A stretch of 64,000 nt of DNA from Marinobacter sp. BW6 (GCF_008107725.1 NZ_VIRN01000064.1:1302001-1366000), one strand, 5' to 3'; counted from the first letter of the stretch, positions 55,043 to 63,995 are shown. Numbers and translations: made by a program. Notes: generated by a model from the letters alone, not told the origin.

Positions 55043-55603
55043 ATGGGCGAGAGCGAAATTATTGCAGCAACGCGTAAATGGGTCGAAGAAGTTGTCGTCG
55101 GCTATAACCTTTGCCCGTTCGCCAAACGGGAGCTGGTCAGGAACCGGGTTCGGTTTGTGGTGTCGGAAGCCGAAACGGAAGACGAGCTGTTACAGGCCCT
55201 GCACTCGGAGCTTCAGAGGATGGAAGACGAGCCGGAGATTGAAACCACCCTGTTGATTCATCCGGGTGTATTGCAGGATTTCGAGCCCTACAATGAATTC
55301 CTTGATGCGGCTGATGGTTTGTTGGCGTACCTGGAGATGGAAGGCGTGTACCAGATTGCCAGTTTCCATCCGGATTACCAGTTTGCGGGCACCGAGCCCG
55401 ATGCGGCGGAGAACTACACCAATCGGTCGCCATTTCCGATGCTGCACCTATTGCGGGAAGCCAGTCTGGAAGCGGCGATTGACAGTTATCCTGATGTGGA
55501 TGGGATCCCGCAGAGAAACATTGAACTGATGAACGAGCTGGGCTCGGAGAAGATGCGGAGTATTCTGCGTTCCTGTCTTGATGAATCCACTCGCAAGGTC
55601 TGA
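55043..55603 (+). CDS. DUF1415 protein
   Basis: 186 residues. Pattern WVEEVVVGYNLCPFAKRELV near residue 12 (with a conserved Cys), IETTLLIHPGVLQDF near 70, and YQFAGTEPDAAENYTNRSPF near 112 fits DUF1415, a conserved proteobacterial family of unknown role. AAGGA lies seven bases before the ATG. Follows the ABC-F gene by 80 bp and precedes the spermidine-synthase-like gene by four bases, so probably cotranscribed. Confidence 0.82.
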   Translation: MGESEIIAATRKWVEEVVVGYNLCPFAKRELVRNRVRFVVSEAETEDELLQALHSELQRMEDEPEIETTLLIHPGVLQDFEPYNEFLDAADGLLAYLEMEGVYQIASFHPDYQFAGTEPDAAENYTNRSPFPMLHLLREASLEAAIDSYPDVDGIPQRNIELMNELGSEKMRSILRSCLDESTRKV

Positions 55604-55607
55604 ACAG

Positions 55608-56339
55608 ATGGGACTGCTTTTCGAACAGATTGACAGCCAGCCTTCGGTGATCGGTGAGATCACTCTGCGTCGGCGCCGGATTCCGGCCATTGGTGACCGG
55701 GATATCTACGAGGTGAAGCTGGGCGAGGAATTCCTGATGTCCAGCATGTTTGTGGATGCAGAAGTAGCCCTCTCTGATATCGGACTGGGCGAAACTGAGG
55801 GCGACGATCTCAGTGTGGTTGTCGGTGGTCTGGGCCTGGGTTACACCGCTGTGGCGGCGCTCAGGCATGAGCGGGTTGCCGAGTTGCTGGTGGTTGAATA
55901 CCTGGAGCCGGTCATCGGCTGGCATCAGCAGGAGCTGGTGCCTCTGGGTAAGGACCTGAACGGCGATCCACGGAACCGTTACGTACACGGCAGTTTCTTC
56001 GACCTTGCCGTTGCAGATCCTGAGGTTGGTGGTTTTGATCCGGAGAGCCCCGGCAAACAATTCGATGCCATCCTCCTGGACATCGACCATTCACCCCGGG
56101 CGCTGCTGCACGATTCCAGTGCCAGCTTCTACACCGCCAACAATCTGCGCCTGATGGCCCGGCAACTGACGCCCCGAGGGGTGTTCGCCATGTGGTCGAA
56201 CGAGGGCGAGGATGACGAGTTCATGGCCGTTCTCAACGAGGTGTTCACCGATGTGGCCTGCCATGTCGTATCCTTCTTCAATCCATTTCAGAACAGGGAA
56301 TCGTTCAACACCGTATATGTGGCCCGTAAGCCGGGCTGA
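55608..56339 (+). CDS. Spermidine-synthase-like methyltransferase-fold protein
   Basis: 243 residues. A SAM/dcSAM Rossmann core with LSVVVGGLGLGYTAVAALRH near 68 and EYLEPVIGWHQQEL near 95, FDAILLDIDHSPRALLHDSS near 150 (motif with the acidic residues of the catalytic site), and RQLTPRGVFAMWSNEG near 190. Could be a putrescine aminopropyltransferase, though sequence is divergent from SpeE. No speD nearby. AAGG lies nine bases before the ATG. Confidence 0.75.
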   Translation: MGLLFEQIDSQPSVIGEITLRRRRIPAIGDRDIYEVKLGEEFLMSSMFVDAEVALSDIGLGETEGDDLSVVVGGLGLGYTAVAALRHERVAELLVVEYLEPVIGWHQQELVPLGKDLNGDPRNRYVHGSFFDLAVADPEVGGFDPESPGKQFDAILLDIDHSPRALLHDSSASFYTANNLRLMARQLTPRGVFAMWSNEGEDDEFMAVLNEVFTDVACHVVSFFNPFQNRESFNTVYVARKPG

Positions 56340-56354
56340 GAAACCGGAGTCTGT

Positions 56355-57257
56355 ATGCCTGTAACCACGCACCGCAGCCGACCCTTCAGCTCCAGCCAGC
56401 GTCTGCCCGAGCCGGACCAGCCGCCGGTTTTGCATGAGCCGGAGGAAGCCGGGGCGTTGCTGGCGGAGTTTATCCATCGCTATCCCCGCTTGCTGATTTT
56501 GACAGGCGCGGGGGTCAGTACGGATTCGGGCATCCCGGATTACCGGGACGGCGATGGCGCCTGGAAGCGCAAGCAACCGGTTCAGCACAAGGCTTTCATG
56601 GAAGATTTCTACACCCGCCAGCGCTACTGGGGCCGGAGCCTGATTGGCTGGCCGGTTATGCGTAATGCCAGACCGAACCCTTCCCATCACTACATCTCCG
56701 ATCTTGAGCTGCTGAACCACAGCAGCCTGGTGGTTACCCAGAACGTGGACCGTCTGCACCAGAAGGCGGGCACCAGGGCGGTGACGGATCTCCACGGTCG
56801 GGCCGATGAGGTGGTGTGCATGAGTTGTGGCTACCGTTGCCCCCGCGAGGAGGTGCACGATCGCTGTGCCGATCTGAATCCGGGCTTCCGGAAATACACC
56901 GCCGATACAGCGCCGGATGGTGATGCCGATCTGGATGTGGATTTCGAGGATTTCCGGCTGGCGGACTGTCCAGAGTGCGACGGGATTCTGAAGCCGGATG
57001 TGGTGTTCTTCGGTGATTTTGTCCCCAAAGACCGGGTTTACTCCGCTCTTGATACGCTTAAGGCCAGCGATGGCCTTCTGGTGATTGGTTCGTCGTTGAT
57101 GGTGTATTCCGGCTTCCGTTTCTGCCGGTACGCCAACGAGTGGAACAAGCCCATTGCCACACTGAATCTGGGACGGACTCGTGCTGAGGATCTGGTGAAT
57201 CTGAAACTGAACGCGAGGATCGGGGAGACCCTGAGGGCCTCCCTCGATCAGTTATAA
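56355..57257 (+). CDS. NAD-dependent protein deacylase (class II sirtuin)
   Basis: 300 residues. TGAGVSTDSGIPDYRD starts at residue 50, TQNVDRLHQKAG at 128, catalytic His147 in DLHGRADE, and zinc Cys155, 158, 205 and 208. A long acidic insert (about 181-200) separates the two Cys pairs, as in class II (SIRT4-type) sirtuins. Removes acyl groups from lysines, using NAD+. GGAG lies five bases before the ATG. Fifteen bp after the spermidine-synthase-like gene, so the two share a transcript. Convergent with the NSS gene. Confidence 0.93.
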   Translation: MPVTTHRSRPFSSSQRLPEPDQPPVLHEPEEAGALLAEFIHRYPRLLILTGAGVSTDSGIPDYRDGDGAWKRKQPVQHKAFMEDFYTRQRYWGRSLIGWPVMRNARPNPSHHYISDLELLNHSSLVVTQNVDRLHQKAGTRAVTDLHGRADEVVCMSCGYRCPREEVHDRCADLNPGFRKYTADTAPDGDADLDVDFEDFRLADCPECDGILKPDVVFFGDFVPKDRVYSALDTLKASDGLLVIGSSLMVYSGFRFCRYANEWNKPIATLNLGRTRAEDLVNLKLNARIGETLRASLDQL

Positions 57258-57264
57258 CAGCGGG

Positions 57265-58677
57265 TTAGATCAGGTTGTAGATGAATACGACAGCCACGGC
57301 AACCGGGGTTACGAAGCGTACGGTGATCAGCCACAGGTTGAACATGGCCGGTGACAGGGACAGTTCACGCTCCATGGCCTGACGCGACATCACCCAGCCT
57401 GCAAACAGGGCAACCAGCAGTCCGCCCAGGGGCAGCATGATGTTGGCGGTGAAGAAGTCCAGCAGGTCAAAGATGGTCTTGCCTTCCAGCATGGGCACAA
57501 AACCCAGGGGTGCAAAATCCGCCCATAGGTTCAGGGAGAGGATGGAGGCAATGCCCAGCGCCCAGCACACAATGCCCGCGCCCAGTGTGCTTACGGTGCG
57601 GTTCATGCCTTTCTGCTCTTCCAGCCACTCCACAATCGGCTCCAGCAGCGAAATCCCCGACGTCCAGGCGGCGAAGATCAACAATACGAAAAACAGGGTG
57701 CCGAACAGGGAGCCCATGGGCATCTGGCCGAAGGCCAGCGGCAGGGTCTGGAAGATCAGTCCCGGGCCGGCGCCGGGTTCAAGACCATTGGCGAACACAA
57801 TCGGGAAAATGGCCAGGCCCGCGAGCAGCGCTACGCCGGTGTCGATGACAGATACGGTGATCGAAGTCTTGGCAATGGAAATGTTCTTCGGCAGGTAAGA
57901 TCCATAAGCCATCATGACCGCCATACCCAGGCTCAGGGTGAAGAACGCGTGACCCAGCGCTACCAGTATTCCGGACGTTGTGAGCTTGGAGAAATCGGGC
58001 TGGAACAGGAACGCTGCGGCTTGCCCGAAGTGCCCGGTTGTCATTGCATAGCCCACCACAATCAGCAGCAATACGAAAAGGGCCGGCATAAGAATGCTGA
58101 CCGCCCGCTCAAGACCCGAGCGAACGCCCCGCACAACCACAACCATCACCAATGCCATGAAAAGGGTATGCCAGGCCAGCAGGGTGGTGGGATCGCTGAG
58201 CAACCCGGAGAAGATAGCGCCTACGGCGTCGGCAGACTGCCCGGCAAGCTGACCGCTGGCCGTAGTGCCTACGTAGGAAATCGCCCAACCGCCGATGACC
58301 GAGTAGAACGAAAGAATCAGGAATCCCGCCAGAATGCCGATGGCACCGACCAGCTTCCAGGCCGGCTTGAGGCGGTCCCGTTCGGCAATCAGACTCAGGC
58401 TTTTGACGGGGCTTCGGCCACCGCGACGGCCGATCATGACTTCCGCCATCATGATGGGAATGCCGACGACCGCGATGCACAGCAGATAAACCAGCACGAA
58501 GGCGCCGCCCCCGTTCTCACCGGTCACATAGGGAAACTTCCAGATATTGCCCAGGCCCACGGCGGAACCCGTGGCGGCAAGGATGAAGGCAAGACGTGAT
58601 GACCAGAGTCCGCGTTTGGCGTTTGAACCTTCAAGCGCCCCCGAATAGGTGGCGGAATCTGAGGAAGTGACAGACAT
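57265..58677 (-). CDS. Sodium-dependent transporter (NSS/SNF family)
   Basis: 470 residues, about eleven to twelve membrane helices. The NSS start LAFILAATGSAVGLGNIWKF near residue 29 includes the sodium site, ENGGGAFVLVYLLC follows, and YGSYLPKNISIAKT near 258 and EPIVEWLEEQKGMNR near 345 are typical. Imports an amino acid or related solute with sodium. AGGAG lies six bases before the ATG. It lies beside the leucine dehydrogenase gene on the same strand, so a branched-chain amino acid may be the substrate. Confidence 0.92.
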   Translation of the reverse strand: MSVTSSDSATYSGALEGSNAKRGLWSSRLAFILAATGSAVGLGNIWKFPYVTGENGGGAFVLVYLLCIAVVGIPIMMAEVMIGRRGGRSPVKSLSLIAERDRLKPAWKLVGAIGILAGFLILSFYSVIGGWAISYVGTTASGQLAGQSADAVGAIFSGLLSDPTTLLAWHTLFMALVMVVVVRGVRSGLERAVSILMPALFVLLLIVVGYAMTTGHFGQAAAFLFQPDFSKLTTSGILVALGHAFFTLSLGMAVMMAYGSYLPKNISIAKTSITVSVIDTGVALLAGLAIFPIVFANGLEPGAGPGLIFQTLPLAFGQMPMGSLFGTLFFVLLIFAAWTSGISLLEPIVEWLEEQKGMNRTVSTLGAGIVCWALGIASILSLNLWADFAPLGFVPMLEGKTIFDLLDFFTANIMLPLGGLLVALFAGWVMSRQAMERELSLSPAMFNLWLITVRFVTPVAVAVVFIYNLI

Positions 58678-58768
58678 AACTATCTCCTGGAGTATTTGTT
58701 TTTGTGTCAGGGTTATAGAGGGAAGCTGCAGTCGCCCGCAGCCTCCTGGTGGGTGCGCCGGTGTCAGC

Positions 58769-59866
58769 TCAGCCGGTGCGAGCCAACCGCTCGGGTGCCA
58801 GGCTGGCTCCGGCGGTGTGCTTTTTGAACCGTTCTTCGGCCAGTTCGTTGGCGATCTCCCCGGTGGGGCGCCCCAAGCGGTCGGAACGGTTGAAGATTTC
58901 TGTCAGGGTGTCGCCGATGGTCTCGACGTGGGCACGAACCGTTTCCGGTGCGGCTCCGGTTCGCTCGTAGAAGACATCAATGATGCCGCCGGCGTTGATG
59001 GCAAAATCCGGAGCATAAAGAATGCCCCGGTCCTGCAGCATGGCGTCGTGCTCGGGGTGCTCCAGCAAGTTATTGGCGGCGCCCGCGACAACGCGGGCCT
59101 GCAGCTGGGGAATGCTGTGATCGTTCAGTACCGCGCCCATGGCACAGGGCGCAACCACATCTACCGGCAGGGACAGAATGTCCTCGGCAGCAGCCGGTCT
59201 GGCTCCCAGTTGATCCACCGCCCGCTGCATGTTCTCTTCATGGATGTCATAGACCCAGAGATCAGCCCCGGCATCCTTGAGGTGTCGGGCCAGACGGAAC
59301 CCGACATTGCCGATGCCCTGAATAGCAACCTTCAGCCCACTGAGATTATCCCGGCCGAGCTGGTGTTTTACCGCTGCCTTGAGGCCGATAAAGGTGCCGT
59401 AGGCGGTTGCCGGTGATGGGTCACCGTTGCTGGGGTTGCCGTCGAAGCCAGTGCGGGAGGCGATTCCGGCAACATGGTCGGTGTGTCGGCCCATGACTTT
59501 GAGGTCCGGTACGCTGGTGCCGGAGTCCTCTGCCGCAATGTACTGCCCGCCTAGACTTTCCAGATGACGGCCCATGGCCTCCATCAGCGCTTCGGTTTTC
59601 TGTTTGCGCGGGTCGCCAATAATCACGGACTTGCCGCCACCCAGATCCAGGTTGGCCAGGGCGGATTTGTAGGTCATGCCCCGTGAAAGCCTCAATACAT
59701 CGCGTAACGCCTCTTCATCGGAGGCATAGGGAAACATCCGGCAGCCGCCGAGAGCAGGACCTCGGGAGGTGTTGTGGATGGCTACGATGGCCTTGAGACC
59801 GGTTTCGGGATCGCAGAAAAAGGACAGATGTTCGTGGTTATCGAACTCGGGATGGCTGAATAGCAT
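58769..59866 (-). CDS. ldh: Leucine (branched-chain amino acid) dehydrogenase
   Basis: 365 residues, as usual. Oxidative deamination of leucine, valine or isoleucine with NAD+. [14 protein letters not shown] at the start; catalytic lysines in [20 protein letters not shown] at residues 67 and 79; NAD site [13 protein letters not shown] near 180. The correct start is ATG 59866, with GAGG eight bases upstream; a longer frame exists upstream but is not coding. Phe/Val dehydrogenases share the fold. Divergent from azlCD. A LiuR-like operator lies at 60032-60047. Confidence 0.93.
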   Translation of the reverse strand: MLFSHPEFDNHEHLSFFCDPETGLKAIVAIHNTSRGPALGGCRMFPYASDEEALRDVLRLSRGMTYKSALANLDLGGGKSVIIGDPRKQKTEALMEAMGRHLESLGGQYIAAEDSGTSVPDLKVMGRHTDHVAGIASRTGFDGNPSNGDPSPATAYGTFIGLKAAVKHQLGRDNLSGLKVAIQGIGNVGFRLARHLKDAGADLWVYDIHEENMQRAVDQLGARPAAAEDILSLPVDVVAPCAMGAVLNDHSIPQLQARVVAGAANNLLEHPEHDAMLQDRGILYAPDFAINAGGIIDVFYERTGAAPETVRAHVETIGDTLTEIFNRSDRLGRPTGEIANELAEERFKKHTAGASLAPERLARTG

Positions 59867-60235
59867 TGTGAAATCCTCTCCCACTGGGCCGGATCTCGGC
59901 ATGAGCGGGTATCTTGTTCTTGTCTGCCGGCTTGTGGCCGGCGTTATGATTTCAGGTGTCCGGTATGTCCGCTGGGGGTTGCCCACCGAAAGCGCCCTTT
60001 TGGGGCTGGACGAAAAACAAACTAGCGGCAATTGACGTTTACGTCAACATGCAAAAGCGAACTATTGGGAGCAATACGCACTCTCGGATTCTCGAGACTT
60101 TCGGGAGAGGTGCACAGCGATCAAAGTGTTGTCAGCCCGCTTTAATGGCATAAACCTGATCCATTAGTCTCGGATTCTGTGATTCTGCGGAAACTACCTA
60201 TACGCGGATCGGGGAAACTGGCCTAGTTTGCCCTG
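59867..60235. other. Intergenic region between ldh and azlC
   Basis: A 369-bp divergent gap with no convincing gene. It holds the TTGACGT-TT-ACGTCAA dyad and, on the minus strand, TTGACG with TAGTTT 17 bp on, which may be the ldh promoter. Confidence 0.7.
60032..60047. promoter_or_regulatory. LiuR-like operator (branched-chain amino acid regulon)
   Basis: Inverted repeat TTGACGT-TT-ACGTCAA. It resembles the MerR-type LiuR/TTTACGTnnACGTAAA-like site known from branched-chain amino-acid catabolism genes in gammaproteobacteria. On the minus strand it overlaps the -35 hexamer. Regulator gene is not in the window. Confidence 0.5.
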
Positions 60236-60976
60236 ATGTCTGTCGCTTCCTATTCTTATCAGCTACAGCCGGCCCGGGTGCGGGTGGAGTTTTTCCGGCT
60301 ACTTCCCATCTCATTGTTTGTGGTGGCGTTTGGCGCTGCCTTCGGGTTGGCGGCTACCCAGAAAGGCCTTGAACCGCTCCAGGCTGTGTTGATGAGTGCC
60401 ACGGTCTTTGCCGGGGCGTCCCAGTTTGCAGCCGTCGACATGTGGGGCGCCGAAGTATCTGTCCTCCCCATGATTGCTGTGGTCTTCGCCATCAACTCCC
60501 GCCACCTGCTCATGGGCGCTTCGCTGTACCCGATGCTGAGGGATGTCTCTCCGGGCAAGCGTTACGGTCTGTTGCTTCTGCTGACAGACGCCAACTGGGC
60601 TGTCTCTGCCCAGGAATACCAGAGTGGCCGGCGTAACCTGGAGGTAATCCTCGGTGGTGGCCTGGCGCTGTGGCTGGCCTGGATTATCGGCACGGGTCTG
60701 GGCGTCTACTTTGGTGGGCTGCTACAAAATCCCAAAGCCCTTGGGCTGGACATGGTCCTCGGATGCTTCCTGCTGGCCATGGCACTGGGCGGGAAAAAGT
60801 CCCCAAGGGTACTTGTAGCCTGGGCCGTTGCGGCGTTGGCCTCATTGGCGGCCTGGCGATGGCTACCACCCAACACTCATGTGGTGGTCGGTGCCCTGGC
60901 GGGCGGCGCGATTGGCCTCTTCTGGCTTGAACGCAAGCCAGATGCAGGCGTGGAGGGAAGTGACCATGACCGTTGA
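60236..60976 (+). CDS. azlC: AzlC-family branched-chain amino-acid exporter, large subunit
   Basis: 246 residues, about six membrane helices. AzlC pattern FFRLLPISLFVVAFGAAFGL near 17, SATVFAGASQFAAVDMW near 53, INSRHLLMGASLYPML near 85, and LLLTDANWAVSAQEY near 116. Exports branched-chain amino acids with AzlD. Overlaps azlD by 11 bp. Next to leucine dehydrogenase, which supports the role. Confidence 0.92.
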   Translation: MSVASYSYQLQPARVRVEFFRLLPISLFVVAFGAAFGLAATQKGLEPLQAVLMSATVFAGASQFAAVDMWGAEVSVLPMIAVVFAINSRHLLMGASLYPMLRDVSPGKRYGLLLLLTDANWAVSAQEYQSGRRNLEVILGGGLALWLAWIIGTGLGVYFGGLLQNPKALGLDMVLGCFLLAMALGGKKSPRVLVAWAVAALASLAAWRWLPPNTHVVVGALAGGAIGLFWLERKPDAGVEGSDHDR

Positions 60977-61277
60977 AACCACCACGGCCGGCATTCTGTT
61001 CCTGATTGCGGTCATGACGGCCGTCACACTGGTGACTCGCTTCGGCGGCGCGTTCATCATGTCGTTCGTGAAGATCAATTCGCGGATTGAGAGCTTCATC
61101 AATACCATGGCCAGCTCAGTGCTGATTGCCATCATCGTGCCCATGGCGGTGACTGGTGATGCCGGAGCGCTGGCGGCCCTTTTCACGACTGCCGTTACCA
61201 TGCTGTTATTGCGAAAGCCTCTGCCGGCCATTGCAGCCGGCATTGCTGCTGCCGGAATCGTTCGTTATCTGATCTGA
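60966..61277 (+). CDS. azlD: AzlD-family branched-chain amino-acid exporter, small subunit
   Basis: 103 residues, three to four membrane helices (ILFLIAVMTAVTLVTRFGGA, VLIAIIVPMAVTGDAGALAA, and a C-terminal segment). AzlD pairs with AzlC. GGAGG lies nine bases before the ATG, which is inside the azlC end; so coupled. Confidence 0.9.
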   Translation: MTVETTTAGILFLIAVMTAVTLVTRFGGAFIMSFVKINSRIESFINTMASSVLIAIIVPMAVTGDAGALAALFTTAVTMLLLRKPLPAIAAGIAAAGIVRYLI

Positions 61278-61307
61278 CCTCTCGAATCTGAAGTGATTAA
61301 AAACTGC

Positions 61308-61334
61308 TCAAGTCTGGGGGCTCGCGGCCGATAT
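61308..61334 (+). promoter_or_regulatory. Sigma-28 (FliA) promoter
   Basis: TCAAGTCT (61308-61315), an 11-bp spacer and GCCGATAT (61327-61334). This is a near-perfect match to the FliA class-IV flagellar promoter (TCAAG-TTT, N11, GCCGATAA). Start would be about 61341, 25 nt before the ATG of the downstream gene. A weak CCTGT/ACAGG hairpin lies in the leader. Confidence 0.85.
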
Positions 61335-61365
61335 ACCTGTTTAGTGATTACAGGTAGCCAAAGCC

Positions 61366-62682
61366 ATGATTTCCTCCAGCCAGATTTCGCTTTTCCAGGA
61401 CAGTTCCCGCCAGGTATCGGCTTTCGACAGCACCCAACTGCGCATTAACCGACAAGCGCCGGCTGCGCCCCAGGCCAATGAGAATGCCGTGGGTTCAGAG
61501 CTGACACTTTTGCGCCAGGCTGCCTACCGCTACAACAGCCAGGAGCAGCTCGCTTTCAGCGGCAGCAGTACGGTGACCGGTGACAGTCAGCAGAGCGTGT
61601 TCACCAGCGCCCAGCTCGCCGAGAAAACCTCAGAGCTGTTTCTGATGGGCCAGCAGGCGCTGAGTGTGAGCCGTGCGGCTCTGGGCGGTGATGCCGGCGT
61701 CGAGGGTCGGGGCAGTCTCTCGGTCTCAGCCGGACGCTATATGTTCTACTCGGAGAGCGAATCCAGAAGCTTTGCTTCCACCGGCGCCATAAGCCTGGAG
61801 AACGGAGAAACCATTGATTTCACACTCTCCCTGCGACAGTCCCAGTCCCGAACCTACGAGTACTCGGAGCTGGTCCAGATCCAGGAGCGACCGCTCACTG
61901 ATCCTCTGGTGATCAACTTCGGCAATGCCACCGCCCGACTGGCCGACACCCTGTTCGAATTCGATCTGAACGGCGACGGAGAAACCGGCCAGTTCGCCAC
62001 CCTGGGCAGCGGCAGCGGCTATCTGGTGTTGGATCGCAATGGCAACGGCAAGGTGGACGATGGCACTGAGCTCTTCGGTCCCCGGAGCGGTTCCGGTTTC
62101 GGCGAGCTGGCCAGGTTCGATGACGACGGCAACCGCTGGATCGATGCCAATGATGAGATCTTCGCGTCGCTGTCCGTATGGGTGCAAACTGCGGACGGCT
62201 CGCAGGCTCTGAAATCCCTTGAGGAGGTCGGGGTTCAGGCCCTGTACGTGGACAATGTCGAAGACCGCTTCACCCTCGCCAACAGCCAGGGCGTGCCCCT
62301 GGGCCAGATCAAGGGTTCCGGCATTTACCTGACCACCGACGGTGAGGTCCGCACCCTGGAAGAAATCGACCTTGCAGAACAGAATACCGTTGAAGCGCCG
62401 GCCGCTGAGAGAGTCCTGAACACGGAGCGTGGCTCGCCAGACCGCGGCGGTAATGGCTTGGTGGAGGCCAGGGTGGAAGCGATACGCTCGGCGCTCGAGA
62501 AGCTGAACGAGATCCGCGAGAAGCAGAAGGCATTCATCGAAGAATCCAAAGACGCTGGCAAGCCCGAATCACCGCTTGATGATTACCTGAAGCTGATCGA
62601 CAAGATGCGTTTGGAGATGCTCAATAGTCAGGATGAGAAGAAGCAGGCTGCTAGCCGATATCTCGAATTCGCCAGCCTTTGA
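61366..62682 (+). CDS. Calcium-loop (EF-hand/RTX-like) protein under a flagellar promoter
   Basis: 438 residues without a signal peptide; family not named. The first 190 residues are Ser/Gln-rich. A tandem calcium-loop region follows: DLNGDGETGQFATLGSGS-like near 200, LDRNGNGKVDDGTELFG near 222 and DDDGNRWIDANDEIF near 251, of the type seen in type I-secreted and adhesion proteins. The C-terminus (about 360-430) is a coiled coil. The FliA promoter upstream links it to motility or chemotaxis. Secretion route not apparent. Weak ribosome site. Confidence 0.75.
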   Translation: MISSSQISLFQDSSRQVSAFDSTQLRINRQAPAAPQANENAVGSELTLLRQAAYRYNSQEQLAFSGSSTVTGDSQQSVFTSAQLAEKTSELFLMGQQALSVSRAALGGDAGVEGRGSLSVSAGRYMFYSESESRSFASTGAISLENGETIDFTLSLRQSQSRTYEYSELVQIQERPLTDPLVINFGNATARLADTLFEFDLNGDGETGQFATLGSGSGYLVLDRNGNGKVDDGTELFGPRSGSGFGELARFDDDGNRWIDANDEIFASLSVWVQTADGSQALKSLEEVGVQALYVDNVEDRFTLANSQGVPLGQIKGSGIYLTTDGEVRTLEEIDLAEQNTVEAPAAERVLNTERGSPDRGGNGLVEARVEAIRSALEKLNEIREKQKAFIEESKDAGKPESPLDDYLKLIDKMRLEMLNSQDEKKQAASRYLEFASL

Positions 62683-62704
62683 ATTCCAGCTTCGGAGCAC
62701 GAAC

Positions 62705-62805
62705 CAGGCGGGCAGGGCCTCCCAAAAAACGCTGTGAATACATCCCTGTACGCTTGGCTCCGCCATCCCTGGCTCCGCACATTTTTGGGAGGCCCTGCCC
62801 GCCTG
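62705..62805. repeat. 24-bp inverted repeat with internal direct repeats; likely bidirectional terminator
   Basis: Perfect 24-bp arms (62705-62728 and 62782-62805) enclose 53 bases. The loop carries the direct repeat TGGCTCCGC twice (62755-62763 and 62770-62778) and CATCCCTG twice. It lies between convergent genes, so it may terminate both; the arms end in A-rich/T-rich runs. The internal design looks like a recurring intergenic repeat family, though only one copy is in this window. Confidence 0.7.
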
Positions 62806-62815
62806 TTTCCCGTAT

Positions 62816-63586
62816 CTAAGGAGTAGTTTCGGGCATTGGGTTGGTGTTTCTGAGCGCCAACTCCCCGATGCCCGGAAGTTTGATCCCTAATGCCAGCGGA
62901 TTGATACCGAAGGAAAGGCCAAGAAGGTTCAGCTCCAGGCCCTCCCGAATACCCGCTAGCACCCCAAAGTACCCGCCCAACGAGACCTGATAACCAGCGC
63001 CACCCGGAACCTCTGCTATCACTCGGTCGCCGAGGTAGTCTTTGCCAATAGCGTGGTTGGGCAAAGCAACATCCAGCCCCGGAACGTCCCGTATTACCCA
63101 GGCCACGAAGGTATTGCTGTTCGGGCCCGGCCAGGCTTCGTACTCGGTAGGGTAGGGGTAGGACTCCACCGCCTGGTAGATGTCGGGAATCAGCGTTTCG
63201 GCCTCTTCTCCGCGGATGTCGGCATAGAGTTCCGGTTTTGCGCCGTACCAGTGCCTGTCGGGTTCACCCGGGCGGGAGTTGACCACGTAGCTGCGCCATC
63301 CGGTGACCTCATGAACCCGATAGTGGCTGGCGCCTTTTTCCTTGGTGGCTATCCAGGTATGGACGGCAAAGTAACCCCGCCAGCTCCAGGCCCGGGCTCC
63401 GTAAATCTGCACGATGGCTTCCTCGGCTTGGTCAGGCCGGGGTGCAATGCGGGCACTTTCCCGGGTCGCTGTTTGCCAGCTCTCCGCCCCCTGCAGACTG
63501 CCGCTGGTGGCAAGCAGAATCGGGCCGGAAAGCAGCAGGAATATGGCACCGAGGAACCAGCCGGTGTATTTGAAAAATCGTTTCAT
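62816..63586 (-). CDS. DUF3750 membrane-anchored protein
   Basis: About 256 residues. N-terminal membrane anchor/signal (MKRFFKYTGWFLGAIFLLLS, about 1-30), then a periplasmic domain with AIVQIYGARAWSWRGYFAVH near 50, YVVNSRPGEPDRHWYGAKPE near 90, and GPNSNTFVAWVIRDVPGLDV near 152. Matches DUF3750. Function unknown; the fold may be cell-wall-related. The start at 63586 (GGA nine bases upstream) replaces a longer, non-coding extension. Divergent from dodecin. Confidence 0.8.
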   Translation of the reverse strand: MKRFFKYTGWFLGAIFLLLSGPILLATSGSLQGAESWQTATRESARIAPRPDQAEEAIVQIYGARAWSWRGYFAVHTWIATKEKGASHYRVHEVTGWRSYVVNSRPGEPDRHWYGAKPELYADIRGEEAETLIPDIYQAVESYPYPTEYEAWPGPNSNTFVAWVIRDVPGLDVALPNHAIGKDYLGDRVIAEVPGGAGYQVSLGGYFGVLAGIREGLELNLLGLSFGINPLALGIKLPGIGELALRNTNPMPETTP

Positions 63587-63779
63587 GAACTCAGTCCGAA
63601 GCCTTGGGTTAACCGGGACCCTGCGGGATACAGAAAGTTCCGGATCAAGATTTTTATTGTAGTGGACACATACGCCAGTCGTCAGTTGACAGATGAGGGC
63701 TGGGCCTGGCTGCAGTTTGCTGGCAGTGCGCTTGTCTTCTAGGCTCAAGAGTACAAGTTGCAATTTTGAGGAGGCTTTT

Positions 63780-63995
63780 ATGTCTGACCATCACGTGTAT
63801 AAAAAAGTGGAAATTGTTGGTTCTTCGAAGAAAAGCATTGAAGACGCAATCGAGAATGCACTTGAGGAGTGTGGAAAAAGCGTCCGCAACATGGAGTGGT
63901 TTGAAGTGACCGAAACCCGCGGCCACATTGTCGACGGCAAGGTTGGCCACTATCAGGTTGTGATGAAAGTAGGGTTTCGTATCGTTAACAGCTGA
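63780..63995 (+). CDS. Dodecin
   Basis: 71 residues, typical length. Pattern VYKKVEIVGSSKKSIEDAIE and MEWFEVTETRGHIVDGKVGH fits the flavin-binding dodecamer; Trp in MEWFEV stacks on the flavin and Gln in HYQVVMKVGF is conserved. Stores or buffers flavin. AGGAGG lies five bases before the ATG. The gene ends four bases from the window end; no partner is visible. Confidence 0.93.
   Translation: MSDHHVYKKVEIVGSSKKSIEDAIENALEECGKSVRNMEWFEVTETRGHIVDGKVGHYQVVMKVGFRIVNS

Noticed and set aside
60049..60153. 34-codon plus-strand frame in the ldh-azlC gap
   Set aside because: No ribosome site and no amino-acid pattern; likely non-coding.
62729..62781. Loop of the inverted repeat as CRISPR-like repeat
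   Set aside because: Only two short direct repeats with six-base spacing; no array or cas genes.
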